From Anabaena sphaerica FACHB-251 (lineage in GTDB: Bacteria; Cyanobacteriota; Cyanobacteriia; Cyanobacteriales; Nostocaceae): DNA of 64,000 nucleotides. The stretch spans positions 62,001 to 126,000 of the forward strand of contig NZ_JACJQU010000013.1 of the NCBI RefSeq assembly GCF_014696825.1. Reading direction: 5' to 3'. The position numbers were made by a program, and so were the translations under genes. Of the stretch, positions 18,036 to 26,918 are shown one piece after another; positions within the stretch are counted from its first letter, which is position 1; each line of letters opens with the position of its first letter. The notes under the pieces were generated by a model, which had not been told where the DNA came from, did not search any database, and saw only the letters and a list, made by a program, of their open reading frames with translations.

Positions 18036-19616
18036 TTAATCTACATATTTAATATTTAAACTTTCAACAAATTCACGTTCTTTACATTTTAAATAATCAT
18101 CTCTTTGAGCAACAAAATCATCTATTTTATCTTGTATATATAAAGCAAACATTTCCTTTGTTATGAAATGCTTTTCTAAAATATCATTATCAGAAATAAT
18201 AATAAAAAAGTTAGCTAATGTTTTTTTCTCAGGTGCTTGATCCAATTCAGAGGACAATCTTAAAATGATATTTCCAGGGGTTCTATCCTTTTTAGAAGAA
18301 ATAAAAAATTCTTTGATTCCTTCCATATCTTGAGGTTTATTATCACCGAGAATTGATTTTAAATAAAATAATTGTAATGCTTTCGGCCTGACTCCTGTAA
18401 AATTCAATTTACTTGGATACTTAGGTGTACTAAATTCCATATCATCATTTATCTTATAAATACCATTAGGATGTTTTCCTTGTGCAAATTCACAAAAAAC
18501 TTGATAAGCATTCCTCTGCTGACTTAAAGAATATATTGTAAAATAATTAGAATAGGTAGTTATCCAAAACCAATTTTCTAACAATTGCAATTCTTGAGAT
18601 GTAGGATTTGGATTTAGTCTGAAGTAGTCAGATATAAAAATTAATTGAGCAGGATATGGTAATAAACGTACATTTATTACAAATAATCTTTTATATAGGA
18701 ACTCAATTGCTTGCTTAATATAGTCGTAAGCATTATTTGTACATAACTCTAAATCAGATTTATATCTTAATTCTTCTAGCTTTACATCAAAATAAATTTT
18801 TCCATCTACATTATTAATGTTACTAGCAATACAGTTTAAAATTATATCTCTTTTTAAATCTTCAAAATTATAAATACTCAATTTGGTTAAAAATTCATCA
18901 ATTGACGCACTCAGTAAAAATTCTGTTTCTTGATTATAGCTAAGTGCTGAAAGCATAAAATCTTCAGAAATTTCTGTTCCTGTTGAATTTACTCTTGAGA
19001 AAATTTCCACAGCACTTTTTATATCACCTCCTTTAATCTCTACATAAGGTAATTTATACTTGTGCAATATGTCATGTAAATTTCTAAGATTATCAATATA
19101 TTGTTCTCTTTCAATTTCTGTAAGATTTTCTCTATCTAACTGACGAACAAAATCAAATAATTCACGATTATCATAAACCTTGTGTAAGGGTATGGAAAAA
19201 ATATTTCCTTTTCTAGTTCTTTTACTAAAGTTATTCTCTTTAATATCAAAATAAATCAAAAAATCGTTGACATCATTTTCATTCGTTTCAGGAAAATCTT
19301 TAGGGTTAATTAAAGCACCAAATAATGTTGATATCCTTTGAAAACCATCTAAAATATATTTTGTGTTATTATTATTGTTTTTTCTAATAATATAAGGACC
19401 TATTTGATCTTTAGTTTTATATCCTTGAGTATTCCAAAATAATAAACTCCCTATAGGATAGCCTTTCAAAATACTATCAAATAATTCAAGCATTTGAGAA
19501 GTTTGCCAAACAAATTCTCTTTGAAATATGGGTATTTTATATTCCCCATTAGCTATATCTTTTAATAATTCTTCAATAAATATGATATCTGGTTTTACAC
19601 TTATTTTATCGTTCAT
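18036..19616 (-). CDS. DUF262 (ParB-fold, GmrS-like) protein, third gene of candidate defence operon
   Basis: A 526-residue protein with an N-terminal DUF262 domain: IPIFQREFVW at residues 28-37, then ILDGFQRISTL at 88-98 (the family's DGQQR NTPase motif, here DGFQR) and FSRVNSTGTEIS near 210, the usual F-x-R-x-N-x-x-G element. DUF262 proteins are ParB/Srx-fold NTPases, best known as the S half of GmrSD restriction enzymes and in BREX-like loci. I see no C-terminal HNH/DUF1524 nuclease motif, so this looks like the S part alone with a different helical C-terminus (residues 230-526). Its ATG overlaps the stop of the TOPRIM-like gene by four bases, so the two are translationally coupled. The gene is strongly AT-rich. 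Confidence 0.85.
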   Translation of the reverse strand: MNDKISVKPDIIFIEELLKDIANGEYKIPIFQREFVWQTSQMLELFDSILKGYPIGSLLFWNTQGYKTKDQIGPYIIRKNNNNNTKYILDGFQRISTLFGALINPKDFPETNENDVNDFLIYFDIKENNFSKRTRKGNIFSIPLHKVYDNRELFDFVRQLDRENLTEIEREQYIDNLRNLHDILHKYKLPYVEIKGGDIKSAVEIFSRVNSTGTEISEDFMLSALSYNQETEFLLSASIDEFLTKLSIYNFEDLKRDIILNCIASNINNVDGKIYFDVKLEELRYKSDLELCTNNAYDYIKQAIEFLYKRLFVINVRLLPYPAQLIFISDYFRLNPNPTSQELQLLENWFWITTYSNYFTIYSLSQQRNAYQVFCEFAQGKHPNGIYKINDDMEFSTPKYPSKLNFTGVRPKALQLFYLKSILGDNKPQDMEGIKEFFISSKKDRTPGNIILRLSSELDQAPEKKTLANFFIIISDNDILEKHFITKEMFALYIQDKIDDFVAQRDDYLKCKEREFVESLNIKYVD

Positions 19617-20656
19617 ATTATTTTCGCTATTTTTAGTAAAATTTGTTCAAGTTCAGAAACCAATTCATTTGCTTCAGGGAGAAACACTTTATGATGTTCA
19701 CATCTTTGCTCAAGTAGTCTGTAAGAAAAATCACCCAGGAACATTTCTGGAAATTCTTCTTTTATTTTTATCTGACCTATCTTGTTATTGTTTTTATTAT
19801 ATTCTAAAAAATCCAAATCACTTTCGCTTTTACTACTTAAATGGTCTTTCTGATCTTGAGTAATTAATGGAGCTTTTTTAAACAATATCTCCAATGGAAT
19901 ATAATTTTCTAACTCTCTTTTGTATAAAATATGCCATATAATCAAATCGTGATCTTCATAACTGATATCATTTTCACTTGGAGGATTGCTGATTTCCCGA
20001 TTTTTAAAAAATTCAATCAGTTTTTTGTATTTTCTTGCATTAAAATCATTATCAAAATTTTTATCACTATCAAAAATAGCCACTAACTTATATTTATATA
20101 TATTAAAATAACGAAGAGCATTCATCAAGTATTGTATTCTTTTTTGTATTTCCCCACTTCCACCAGCATTATCAAATTCTATAGTTTCTCTTTTGATAGC
20201 ATTACTTATTAATACATAAATAGAACGTCTTTCTTTAGAACTACTATACTTTTGGGCAATTCCTTCAATAAACTTACGATCATTAATTCCATTTTCTACA
20301 ATTATTATAGAACGCTCTGTTAGAATTTTAAAAGCATCTTTTGGGTGTATTTCTTCTGGATTAGTTCCAATAATTAAATGAGTAAGATGATTTCTATGCA
20401 ATTGAGTAAGATTCTGATTTATTTTCTTACAAATATAATCTTTTAAATTTTGCCTTTTAGTATCTGAAAAATGAGCTTGAGCAATTTTATTTTGATTAAA
20501 AATATATTTATTATCATTATCAAAAAAAATACTTTTAATACTTCTAGTATCTATAAAATGGTTATTTTCAAGAAGCTCAATAAGGATATCAGCTAGAATA
20601 GACTGCATATCATCATCTTGAGTTTGAAAAATTGCGGGGTTAAAAGATATGATCAT
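19613..20656 (-). CDS. TOPRIM/DUF4435-like protein, second gene of candidate defence operon
   Basis: A 347-residue protein. The C-terminal two thirds show a TOPRIM-like pattern: a glutamate after a hydrophobic strand in SIIIVENGINDRKFI (Glu121, Asp126), a glycine turn GGSGE (165-169), the DxD pair in LVAIFDSDKN (Asp196, Asp198), and ELENYIP (248-254), which matches the E-N-Y-L segment seen in DUF4435 and OLD-type TOPRIM nucleases. The N-terminal 110 residues are helical and not recognised. It follows the ATPase gene by 25 bases and overlaps the DUF262 gene by four. By analogy with AriB of PARIS it could be the effector nuclease released by the ATPase. Family call is from motifs only. Confidence 0.68.
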   Translation of the reverse strand: MIISFNPAIFQTQDDDMQSILADILIELLENNHFIDTRSIKSIFFDNDNKYIFNQNKIAQAHFSDTKRQNLKDYICKKINQNLTQLHRNHLTHLIIGTNPEEIHPKDAFKILTERSIIIVENGINDRKFIEGIAQKYSSSKERRSIYVLISNAIKRETIEFDNAGGSGEIQKRIQYLMNALRYFNIYKYKLVAIFDSDKNFDNDFNARKYKKLIEFFKNREISNPPSENDISYEDHDLIIWHILYKRELENYIPLEILFKKAPLITQDQKDHLSSKSESDLDFLEYNKNNNKIGQIKIKEEFPEMFLGDFSYRLLEQRCEHHKVFLPEANELVSELEQILLKIAKII

Positions 20657-20681
20657 ATTGGTATCCTGGTTATAGTTACTG

Positions 20682-21917
20682 TTATTGTTCTTGTTCTTTT
20701 CTTCTCAGTGCTTTTTGCATTTCTAAAATTTCTTTCATACCTTCATTAAAAACATCTTCTGGCCAATCACTTAAAACCCCTTCTTCATCAACAGTTATTT
20801 CCCGTAATTCTTTACCTTTTAATTCAGCATCTTCTATCCAGTAAATTATTAAATCATCTTTGGTAAAACCAAAATTATTTTCAACTATCAACTTACGCAA
20901 GCGCAAGATAATATTTTCAGAATGAGTTTCAATAATAAAAGTCTGATTATTTTCCTTTGCTGACTTTGCAAATAGTTCAGCTAAATCACCATGTGCAGCA
21001 GGATGTAAATGTAATTCTGGTTGTTCTAAAACAATTATTGAATCAGGTCTATCAGTAACATTAGCACGAACAACTAAAGGTAATGCTTGATTCATTCCTT
21101 GTCCCACATCCATAATATTTACTTCAGTGTCATTTTTAGAAAGTAAAATTTGAATAAGAGGTTTTTTACTTGTATCATCTACTATCAATTCCCAACCGTC
21201 AAAATGTTCCTTATACCACTCTCCCACCTTTTCATACAACTTATCTTTTTTCTCTAATTTACTGACTCCAAGCATTAAATAAGCATTTTCACCTGTAATA
21301 CCTGTATCTCTAAATTTTATCTTTCCAGTTAAAGAAAAGCATCTTTGAGGCAAAATTCTAAAAGGTCCAATATAATCTACATCCATTTGGGGGATTTTAA
21401 AATTTACAGACAAATTCTCATTTGTACCTTCTTTTATAAATTTATTGGGTATAAAACCTTTAAATTGGCACTCGTAAAGTTGCTGATCAATCTCATTAAT
21501 GTATCCGTTAGTAAAAGGATATATCTTCATATCTTCTAGCTCAAAATCTTGTTTATTATCTTTATATTTCCATTGCCAAATATCTAAACCATAACCATCT
21601 ACATTTTTCAGTAAACCAACATCCAATTTCACATTATTCTCAAATATAATTTGAAAATTTAAACTAATTCCTCCAGATTTATTTTCAGGAAACAAATTAT
21701 CAAAATCTGCACCTAATTCTACTCCATTATTTTTTAATAAAAGAGGTTCATCTATATCTCCCTTGAGGGAAGTTTCCAGCAAAGTAAACAATTTAGCAAT
21801 AGAACTTTTACCAGAACTATTTTTACCAATAAAAATAGTAATTGGTTTTAATTGCATCGTCTGTTTTTCGGAAAATGCTTTATAATTTTCAAAAGAAACA
21901 GATTTGATTTTTACCAT
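20682..21917 (-). CDS. AAA/ABC-type ATPase (OLD/SMC-like, DUF3696-type), first gene of candidate defence operon
   Basis: A 411-residue ATPase. It begins MVKIKSVSFENYKAF, typical of RecF/SMC-like heads, with Walker A GKNSSGKS at residues 31-38, a signature-like segment VMDVGQGMNQALPLV, Walker B IIVLEQPELHLHP near residue 300 and the H-loop FIIETHSENIILRLR. The DVGxGxxQxLP and EQPElHLHP text is characteristic of DUF3696/AAA_15-type ATPases of OLD, PARIS and retron-associated systems. It heads a three-gene operon (25-base gap to the TOPRIM-like gene). A hairpin at 21967-22001 lies about 50 bases upstream. Probable sensor and regulator of the downstream effector (inference). Confidence 0.85.
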   Translation of the reverse strand: MVKIKSVSFENYKAFSEKQTMQLKPITIFIGKNSSGKSSIAKLFTLLETSLKGDIDEPLLLKNNGVELGADFDNLFPENKSGGISLNFQIIFENNVKLDVGLLKNVDGYGLDIWQWKYKDNKQDFELEDMKIYPFTNGYINEIDQQLYECQFKGFIPNKFIKEGTNENLSVNFKIPQMDVDYIGPFRILPQRCFSLTGKIKFRDTGITGENAYLMLGVSKLEKKDKLYEKVGEWYKEHFDGWELIVDDTSKKPLIQILLSKNDTEVNIMDVGQGMNQALPLVVRANVTDRPDSIIVLEQPELHLHPAAHGDLAELFAKSAKENNQTFIIETHSENIILRLRKLIVENNFGFTKDDLIIYWIEDAELKGKELREITVDEEGVLSDWPEDVFNEGMKEILEMQKALRRKEQEQ

Positions 21918-21966
21918 GATTAATAAACCTTATAAATTAGTATTCTGATTCTCCGAAATGAATTAT

Positions 21967-22001
21967 GAGAAGTAATCATAATCATTGATATGATACTTCT
22001 C
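21967..22001. promoter_or_regulatory. Inverted repeat upstream of the ATPase operon
   Basis: Arms GAGAAGTAATCATA and TATGATACTTCTC pair with one bulged base around an eight-base loop. It lies about 50 bases before the ATPase start and about 49 bases beyond the end of muiA. No T-run follows, so a regulator-binding site for the defence operon is as plausible as a terminator for muiA. Confidence 0.45.
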
Positions 22002-22049
22002 CTTGTATTTACACTGTATCTGTAAATTAAGTTCGCTTAATATTATCTT

Positions 22050-23678
22050 CTAAATATCCAATCCCAAAACCGTTAACTCTGGTGGATGTTCAACAGTAAA
22101 TTGATAATACAACTCCTGCTGTTCCTGTGGTGCAAGCACAATCTCCCATTCCAACACACCCATTTCACCTAATTGAATTTGTGGATTAGAACGAGTTAGC
22201 CGCACCTTAATTTGTTCATTACGACTAACTGGTAATTGTTCAGTTAAATTCAAATTTGCTTCATGATTTAACAAATTAGTAATCAGCACCCGATAAGCAT
22301 AAGTGACTCTACGTTGACTGCTCATCAGTTTTTTATCTACTTGACGTTCAATTAAATCACGCTCAAGTTTTAAACCTTCATCTATACCCAAATTAATCTT
22401 AAATTCTTGTCCTGGGGCAATATTTTCTAATTGAGTAGTACCGACAAAGACAGTATCACGGAAAATATTCGCTGTACCTGGTAATAAAGTCGCACCATCA
22501 GGACTATTTTTCACATGAGCTTGTAAATAAGCAAAACTAACTAAACGTGGCATTCCCACATAATTGAAATTACAAGGATAATCAGCTTGGAAAATTGTGG
22601 TTTTATGAGGTGTGCCATCACTGGGAAGATGACCACCACTATTCATTTTAAATGTCACCACACTGCCTTGCTTCGATACCTCAGTAACGACAGTTTCAGC
22701 ATCAATAAAATTTTCTTCATTCTCCTCCTTTGCTGATTTTGACATACTTGGAAGAGCAGGTAAAAGTATGGCCATAGCAGGTGGAGGAGACATAGAACGC
22801 TGAACAGTCAGAGGATCGTCAGCGCGTATACGAGGAGTGTCGATATACCAAGGTTTTAGCTTTGGTGGCAGCGAACCTAATCCCGGTTTAGCAGTAGAAA
22901 GAGTCAGAGGTACATCTATCCAATCTTCCCCTGTAGTTTGGTTCACTTCTGCTAAATAAGTTAAATGCAGAATATTATTTTTACTATCAACCCGCAAATC
23001 ATAAAGGGGTTTCCAACTAGCACGGTTTACCACATAAGATATTTCTAGCTCAAATTCTCCTGCCCCTGTCACCTCCACTTCCACAATCACGCTTAAACTT
23101 TCTTTGGGGTGAGGAGTTTGGATTTTTTGTAATGCAGCGCGAAGAGGTTGTAATTGTTTTTCTAATTCTTGCTGTTGGGTTTTACATTCTCCAGAGGAGA
23201 TCGCATATTCGCTATACTGACTACCAATAAAGTTGAGAAAATCCAAAGTTTCACTCAAACTCAGATTTTTCCTTGACAAACTCTGAGCAAAAGGTTCTTC
23301 AGTCTTCTCACCCAAACCAGCGATAAAACTAGATTGTAATCCCAAAGCATCTATTTGGGCTTGGAGATGGCGCTTTTCTGCTTCTAGCTGCTGAATTTGT
23401 CTGGTCAACTGTGCCACTCTTTCTGCCACAGGTTCAGTAGTGTAAATGCGATCGCTGCTTACTCCCAGCAACCGCACTCCTACCGTACCAGTACCGCTTA
23501 CCCGCACAGATTCAGTTTCCAGAGTTACAGGCAATGGTGTAATTAATAACTCACGTTCTTCTCCTGTTAAGGATATTACACCTCGTCTTGTAACTAGAGC
23601 TTTGTCACCATAGACTGTGACAGCAACAATTTCACTTTGTATAGTTTTGCGCCAAGATGATATTTCCGGGTTCACCAT
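22050..23678 (-). CDS. MuiA-family (DUF4139) protein
   Basis: A 542-residue protein of the mucoidy inhibitor MuiA family. The N-terminal DUF4140 part reads VYGDKALVTRRGVISL and LETESVRVSGTG; a coiled coil follows at residues about 85-115 (LTRQIQQLEAEKRHLQAQ); the DUF4139 part begins near residue 205 with ELEISYVVNRASWKPLYDLR and contains TGEDWIDVPLTLSTA. A proline-rich linker (residues 275-310) splits it. No signal peptide is seen. The family is named for an E. coli exopolysaccharide effect; biochemical role unknown. Start ATG at 23678 has no obvious competitor. Confidence 0.88.
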   Translation of the reverse strand: MVNPEISSWRKTIQSEIVAVTVYGDKALVTRRGVISLTGEERELLITPLPVTLETESVRVSGTGTVGVRLLGVSSDRIYTTEPVAERVAQLTRQIQQLEAEKRHLQAQIDALGLQSSFIAGLGEKTEEPFAQSLSRKNLSLSETLDFLNFIGSQYSEYAISSGECKTQQQELEKQLQPLRAALQKIQTPHPKESLSVIVEVEVTGAGEFELEISYVVNRASWKPLYDLRVDSKNNILHLTYLAEVNQTTGEDWIDVPLTLSTAKPGLGSLPPKLKPWYIDTPRIRADDPLTVQRSMSPPPAMAILLPALPSMSKSAKEENEENFIDAETVVTEVSKQGSVVTFKMNSGGHLPSDGTPHKTTIFQADYPCNFNYVGMPRLVSFAYLQAHVKNSPDGATLLPGTANIFRDTVFVGTTQLENIAPGQEFKINLGIDEGLKLERDLIERQVDKKLMSSQRRVTYAYRVLITNLLNHEANLNLTEQLPVSRNEQIKVRLTRSNPQIQLGEMGVLEWEIVLAPQEQQELYYQFTVEHPPELTVLGLDI

Positions 23679-23699
23679 TGCCAGTTTTCCACCATGTTT

Positions 23700-23737
23700 A
23701 ACAGTTATCAGTTATCAGTTATCAGTTACCAGTTACC
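23700..23737. repeat. Short tandem heptamer repeat (CAGTTAT/CAGTTAC)
   Basis: Five adjacent heptamers (three ending AT, then two ending AC) just upstream of muiA. Similar heptamer runs occur at several spacers in this window, as expected of heterocystous cyanobacteria. Confidence 0.75.
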
Positions 23738-23840
23738 ACTGTTACTTTTTACCTGTTCCCTGATTTAATGGTTCTGTTGGTTAATTGTCAATGGTTTGCG
23801 GGTTCACCGTCAAGAAGGAAGAAAGTTTTGGATGTAAACT

Positions 23841-24782
23841 TTATTCTGGAGGTCGCTCAACCGTAATACTTAGAGGCAGAATATCCTGCTCAATAATCTT
23901 CTTTGCTGCTTCTAGCAGATACTCATAATAAGTACGAGCTACAATAGATAACTGCTTACCTGCTGGGTAAGCTATGTACCAAGTGCGCTTAATAGGAAAA
24001 TGCTGCACATCCAAAATGCTGAACTCATGAGCATCTGTCAATAAGGTATGACGAGATAAAACCGAAATTCCTAAACCTCCAGCTATTGCCTGTTTAATCG
24101 CTTCATTACTTCCTAATTCCAACTTCACCTTCACCTTTACCCCATGTTCATCAAAGAGAGACTGCACAGCGCGACGAGTACCTGAACCAGGTTCGCGCAT
24201 AATAAACGGTTCTTGTCCTAATCGTTCGATGGGAATATTTTTTTCCTTTGCCAAAGGATGATGAGCAGGTGCAAAAACTACCAAAGGATTTTCTAAAAAA
24301 GGCTCGAAATTGATATCCAGATGATCTGGAACTTGGCTCATGATATACAAGTCATCCAGATTACCAATCATCCGCTCCAAAATCCGTTCATGATTCGTCA
24401 CTTGTAGCGATATATCAATTCCAGGGTAAAGTTGGCAAAATGGACCCAACAAACGCGGAATAATATATTTCGCTGTAGTAATAACCGCCAAGCGCAATTG
24501 ACCTTGCTTTAGCCCTTTTAAATCTGCTACTGTCATTTCAAATTGGGCTATAGTCTCAAAAATCTGGCGACAAGTGGCAAATAATTCCCGTCCCGCTTCT
24601 GTCAAAAATAAACGTTTCCCCACCTGTTCAAACAAAGGCAAGCCTACCGATTTTGTCAATTGCTTGATTTGCATCGATACGGTAGGTTGGGTGAGAAATA
24701 ATTCTTCAGCAGCACGAGTAAAGCTACCGTGCCGTGCAGCGGCCTCGAACACCTTCAACTGGTGCAACGTCGCTTGGTTCAA
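23841..24782 (-). CDS. LysR-type regulator, CmpR/RbcR-like, adjacent to the carboxysome locus
   Basis: A 313-residue LysR-type transcription factor. The N-terminal helix-turn-helix reads LKVFEAAARHGSFTRAAEELFLTQPTVSMQIKQL in segments (residues about 8-40); the effector domain starts near 90 (GQLRLAVITTAKYIIPRLLG) and contains the GSNEAIKQAIAGGLGISVL pocket segment. The sequence is of the CmpR/RbcR/NdhR group, which respond to 2-phosphoglycolate, RuBP, NADP or 2-oxoglutarate and control inorganic-carbon genes. The start is TTG, backed by a GAGGAG site seven bases upstream; no better start exists. It reads the same way as ccmK-O and lies 325 bases beyond ccmO, so it probably regulates carbon-concentration genes here. 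Confidence 0.88.
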   Translation of the reverse strand: MNQATLHQLKVFEAAARHGSFTRAAEELFLTQPTVSMQIKQLTKSVGLPLFEQVGKRLFLTEAGRELFATCRQIFETIAQFEMTVADLKGLKQGQLRLAVITTAKYIIPRLLGPFCQLYPGIDISLQVTNHERILERMIGNLDDLYIMSQVPDHLDINFEPFLENPLVVFAPAHHPLAKEKNIPIERLGQEPFIMREPGSGTRRAVQSLFDEHGVKVKVKLELGSNEAIKQAIAGGLGISVLSRHTLLTDAHEFSILDVQHFPIKRTWYIAYPAGKQLSIVARTYYEYLLEAAKKIIEQDILPLSITVERPPE

Positions 24783-25107
24783 GGTGATTCTCCTCTCTTG
24801 ACGTATTCTCCTGACTGAAGTCTAGGGGATTCTTAAAAGATGTTAAGAGATACACTGATGTCGTCCCTTTCCACCTTTCTTCCTGCTCCTATAGATATAT
24901 TTTTAGTATCACTGAAAACCAACAAATTATGTAGTGCCACACATACCAAGTTATAAGTCTAAGTATAGACAAAAGTCTATCCTCGCTATTAGAAGTGCAG
25001 TATTGGACTTATGAACTTGAGAAGTTATCATCAGAAAACGAGCATAGCGTAAAATGCCTTCCAACCCCAGATGAATGGTGAATATTGAATATATTATTTA
25101 GAATTCA
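24783..25107. other. Intergenic region between ccmO and the LysR gene, 325 bp
   Basis: No gene. A small perfect inverted repeat ATAGAC-AAAA-GTCTAT lies near 24963-24978 and could be an operator or weak terminator. The rest is unremarkable AT-rich DNA that must include the LysR promoter. Confidence 0.4.
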
Positions 25108-25902
25108 TCATTCATCGTTCCATATTTCTTCCTTAATTTTTACAGGCAATCTCGCTAAATCTGGCAACTCCACTGCTACCGCATCTACAATCTTATCTTT
25201 GATATTCAACGGTATATTTAACGGTTCACGTTCTTCTATCCAACAACTAGCGACAGGCAAGGTTAGCTCCATTTCATCCAACGGTCGAGGAATCACCATC
25301 ACCGCGTTCAATTCCCCAATCCGTTCTGCCTCAAACATTCCCGCTTCCACTGCTACGGCAACGTTAGCTACAGAACCACGAATAATAGCTGTACACAAAC
25401 CCGCACCAATTTTTTCATAAGCAGCTAAATGAACATCAGCGGATTTGAGCATGGCATCACAAGCGCCTACCATTGCCGGAAAACCCCGCGTTTCCACTAA
25501 ACCAATTGCTTGATTACTCAATCGGCTGTAATTGCCTTCATCCATCAATTTACTGATGCGGGTAGTAATTGGCAGCACAATATCGAGGTTGGGATAAGGT
25601 CGGGGAATCACTAAGCTAGAAACCAACTGACCAAATTGTTCAGCAGTTTGTACACCGGCTTCTACAGCCAGACGCACATCAGCAATGCCACCCCGGACAA
25701 TCGCCGTACAGTGACCACTACCAATTTTTTCATAGCCTACTAAGTGAACTCCAGCCGACTTTAACATCATGTCAGCTGTGCCAACAATAGCCGGGAAACT
25801 GAGAGTCGATACTAAACCCAAGGCAGTATCCTTGAAGTTGTCTCGCTGACGACGACGTGATGGCTGGATAGTTGTAAGAGACCGTTGATTAGATGTTTCC
25901 AT
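25108..25902 (-). CDS. ccmO: Carboxysome shell protein CcmO (tandem BMC domains)
   Basis: A 264-residue protein with two bacterial-microcompartment domains in tandem. The first starts near residue 27 (ALGLVSTLSFPAIVGTADMMLKSAGV), the second near residue 121 (AIGLVETRGFPAMVGACDAMLKSADV); each continues with [16 protein letters not shown] or AYEKIGAGLCTAIIRG. CcmO is needed for beta-carboxysome shell assembly. I start it at the ATG at 25902, which has CTGGAG upstream; the frame is open to a further start at 25944 but those 14 residues look non-family. It is the last gene of the ccm operon, eight bases after ccmN by the longer frame. Confidence 0.93.
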   Translation of the reverse strand: METSNQRSLTTIQPSRRRQRDNFKDTALGLVSTLSFPAIVGTADMMLKSAGVHLVGYEKIGSGHCTAIVRGGIADVRLAVEAGVQTAEQFGQLVSSLVIPRPYPNLDIVLPITTRISKLMDEGNYSRLSNQAIGLVETRGFPAMVGACDAMLKSADVHLAAYEKIGAGLCTAIIRGSVANVAVAVEAGMFEAERIGELNAVMVIPRPLDEMELTLPVASCWIEEREPLNIPLNIKDKIVDAVAVELPDLARLPVKIKEEIWNDE

Positions 25903-25951
25903 CGTGAATTCTCCAGGATACTCGCAAAAAAAGACAACTAACAATTAACAC

Positions 25952-26719
25952 TTATTCTGAGTAATTGTCAGAGTTTTCGTCACTCAAGGATTGCCGATGG
26001 GGAAACAATGTGACTAACAGTCTGTTAATGTTTCCTTGTCCATATATCTGTGTCCCGAAAGTGTTAGGGGCTTCAGACTTAGCTGGACTGGTTTCGGATT
26101 CCTGAGAGTTAGTTTCTGGAGAACCTGGGAGAGTTGTTTCTGTCGAGGTGGAGTCAGTAACCAGGGGCGTTTCTGCCACTGGAGGAGACTGGCTTTTAGG
26201 GGTAGGAGAAGGTGGAGATACGGAAGTAGATTGTTGTTTAAAATCTATGAAAGCCGCAGCAGAAAATTGAGTAGAGTTAATTACCTTTTCCTGTGGTTGT
26301 GGCTCTGGGGGATTTGTAGAAGTGGTATTTGTGGAAGTCCTTGCTTCCGTTTGATTTTCATCAATCTGCCGACTGCTATCTCCCAAAATTGATCCTGGTG
26401 GTACTAATTGTTGAGGTGCTACAGAACAGTTAAATACTGTCGTAGCTGCACCGATACAAGCATTAGAACCGATTTTACCAGAACCAACCATTAAGAACCC
26501 GGCTCCCAGGTTTGCTCCTGCTTCTATTTCTAGGATACCCTCATTAACCTGGAGAATTGACCCCATGCCAATACAAACCCCAGGACCAATAATAATTTTG
26601 CTGTCGGTAGCTGCTTGAAGTATTACCCCTGGAGCAAGTACCGCGCTGGGATGAATATTCACCTCGCCACTAATATAAGAATCAAATCTGTCGCTGAGGC
26701 GAAGCAACGGCACAGACAT
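25952..26719 (-). CDS. ccmN: Carboxysome assembly protein CcmN
   Basis: A 255-residue protein. The N-terminal 125 residues form a left-handed beta-helix of hexapeptide repeats (NIHPSAVLAPGVILQA, ILEIEAGANLGAGFLMVG, IGSNACIGAATTVFNC). A long Pro/Ser/Thr-rich linker (residues about 130-220) leads to the C-terminal encapsulation peptide (GQGNINRLLVTLFPHR), which binds the shell proteins CcmK/CcmO while the helix binds CcmM. This architecture is diagnostic. Start ATG at 26719; it follows ccmM after a 199-bp repeat-bearing spacer. Confidence 0.94.
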   Translation of the reverse strand: MSVPLLRLSDRFDSYISGEVNIHPSAVLAPGVILQAATDSKIIIGPGVCIGMGSILQVNEGILEIEAGANLGAGFLMVGSGKIGSNACIGAATTVFNCSVAPQQLVPPGSILGDSSRQIDENQTEARTSTNTTSTNPPEPQPQEKVINSTQFSAAAFIDFKQQSTSVSPPSPTPKSQSPPVAETPLVTDSTSTETTLPGSPETNSQESETSPAKSEAPNTFGTQIYGQGNINRLLVTLFPHRQSLSDENSDNYSE

Positions 26720-26754
26720 GGAATTTATTACCTCGGAAGCCGGAAGAATGAGTA

Positions 26755-26918
26755 TTGAAAATTAAGTTGAGGTGGGGAGGTGGGGAGGTGGGGAGAAATA
26801 TTTACCTCCTGCCTCCTGCCTTCTGCCCTTCGGGTGATGCCTCCGGCACGCCTGACGGCGAACGCCACTTGCTTTATGCCGGGAAACCCGTCCACCGCAG
26901 TGGCTCCCCTCCTGCCTC
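26755..26918. repeat. ccmM-ccmN spacer: GAGGTGGG tandem and one arm of an inverted repeat
   Basis: About 26769-26793 is a GAGGTGGG-type tandem run. About 26868-26905 holds CACTTGCTTTATGCCGGGAA continued by ACCCGTCCACCGCAGTGG. The same 38-40 bases occur inverted at about 28665-28705 on the other side of ccmM. The arm is a dispersed palindromic repeat family rather than a gene. Confidence 0.7.

Noticed and set aside
18036-19616. GmrSD-type complete restriction enzyme
   Set aside because: The N-terminal DUF262 is clear, but I see no C-terminal HNH/DUF1524 motif, so only the S-like part is called.
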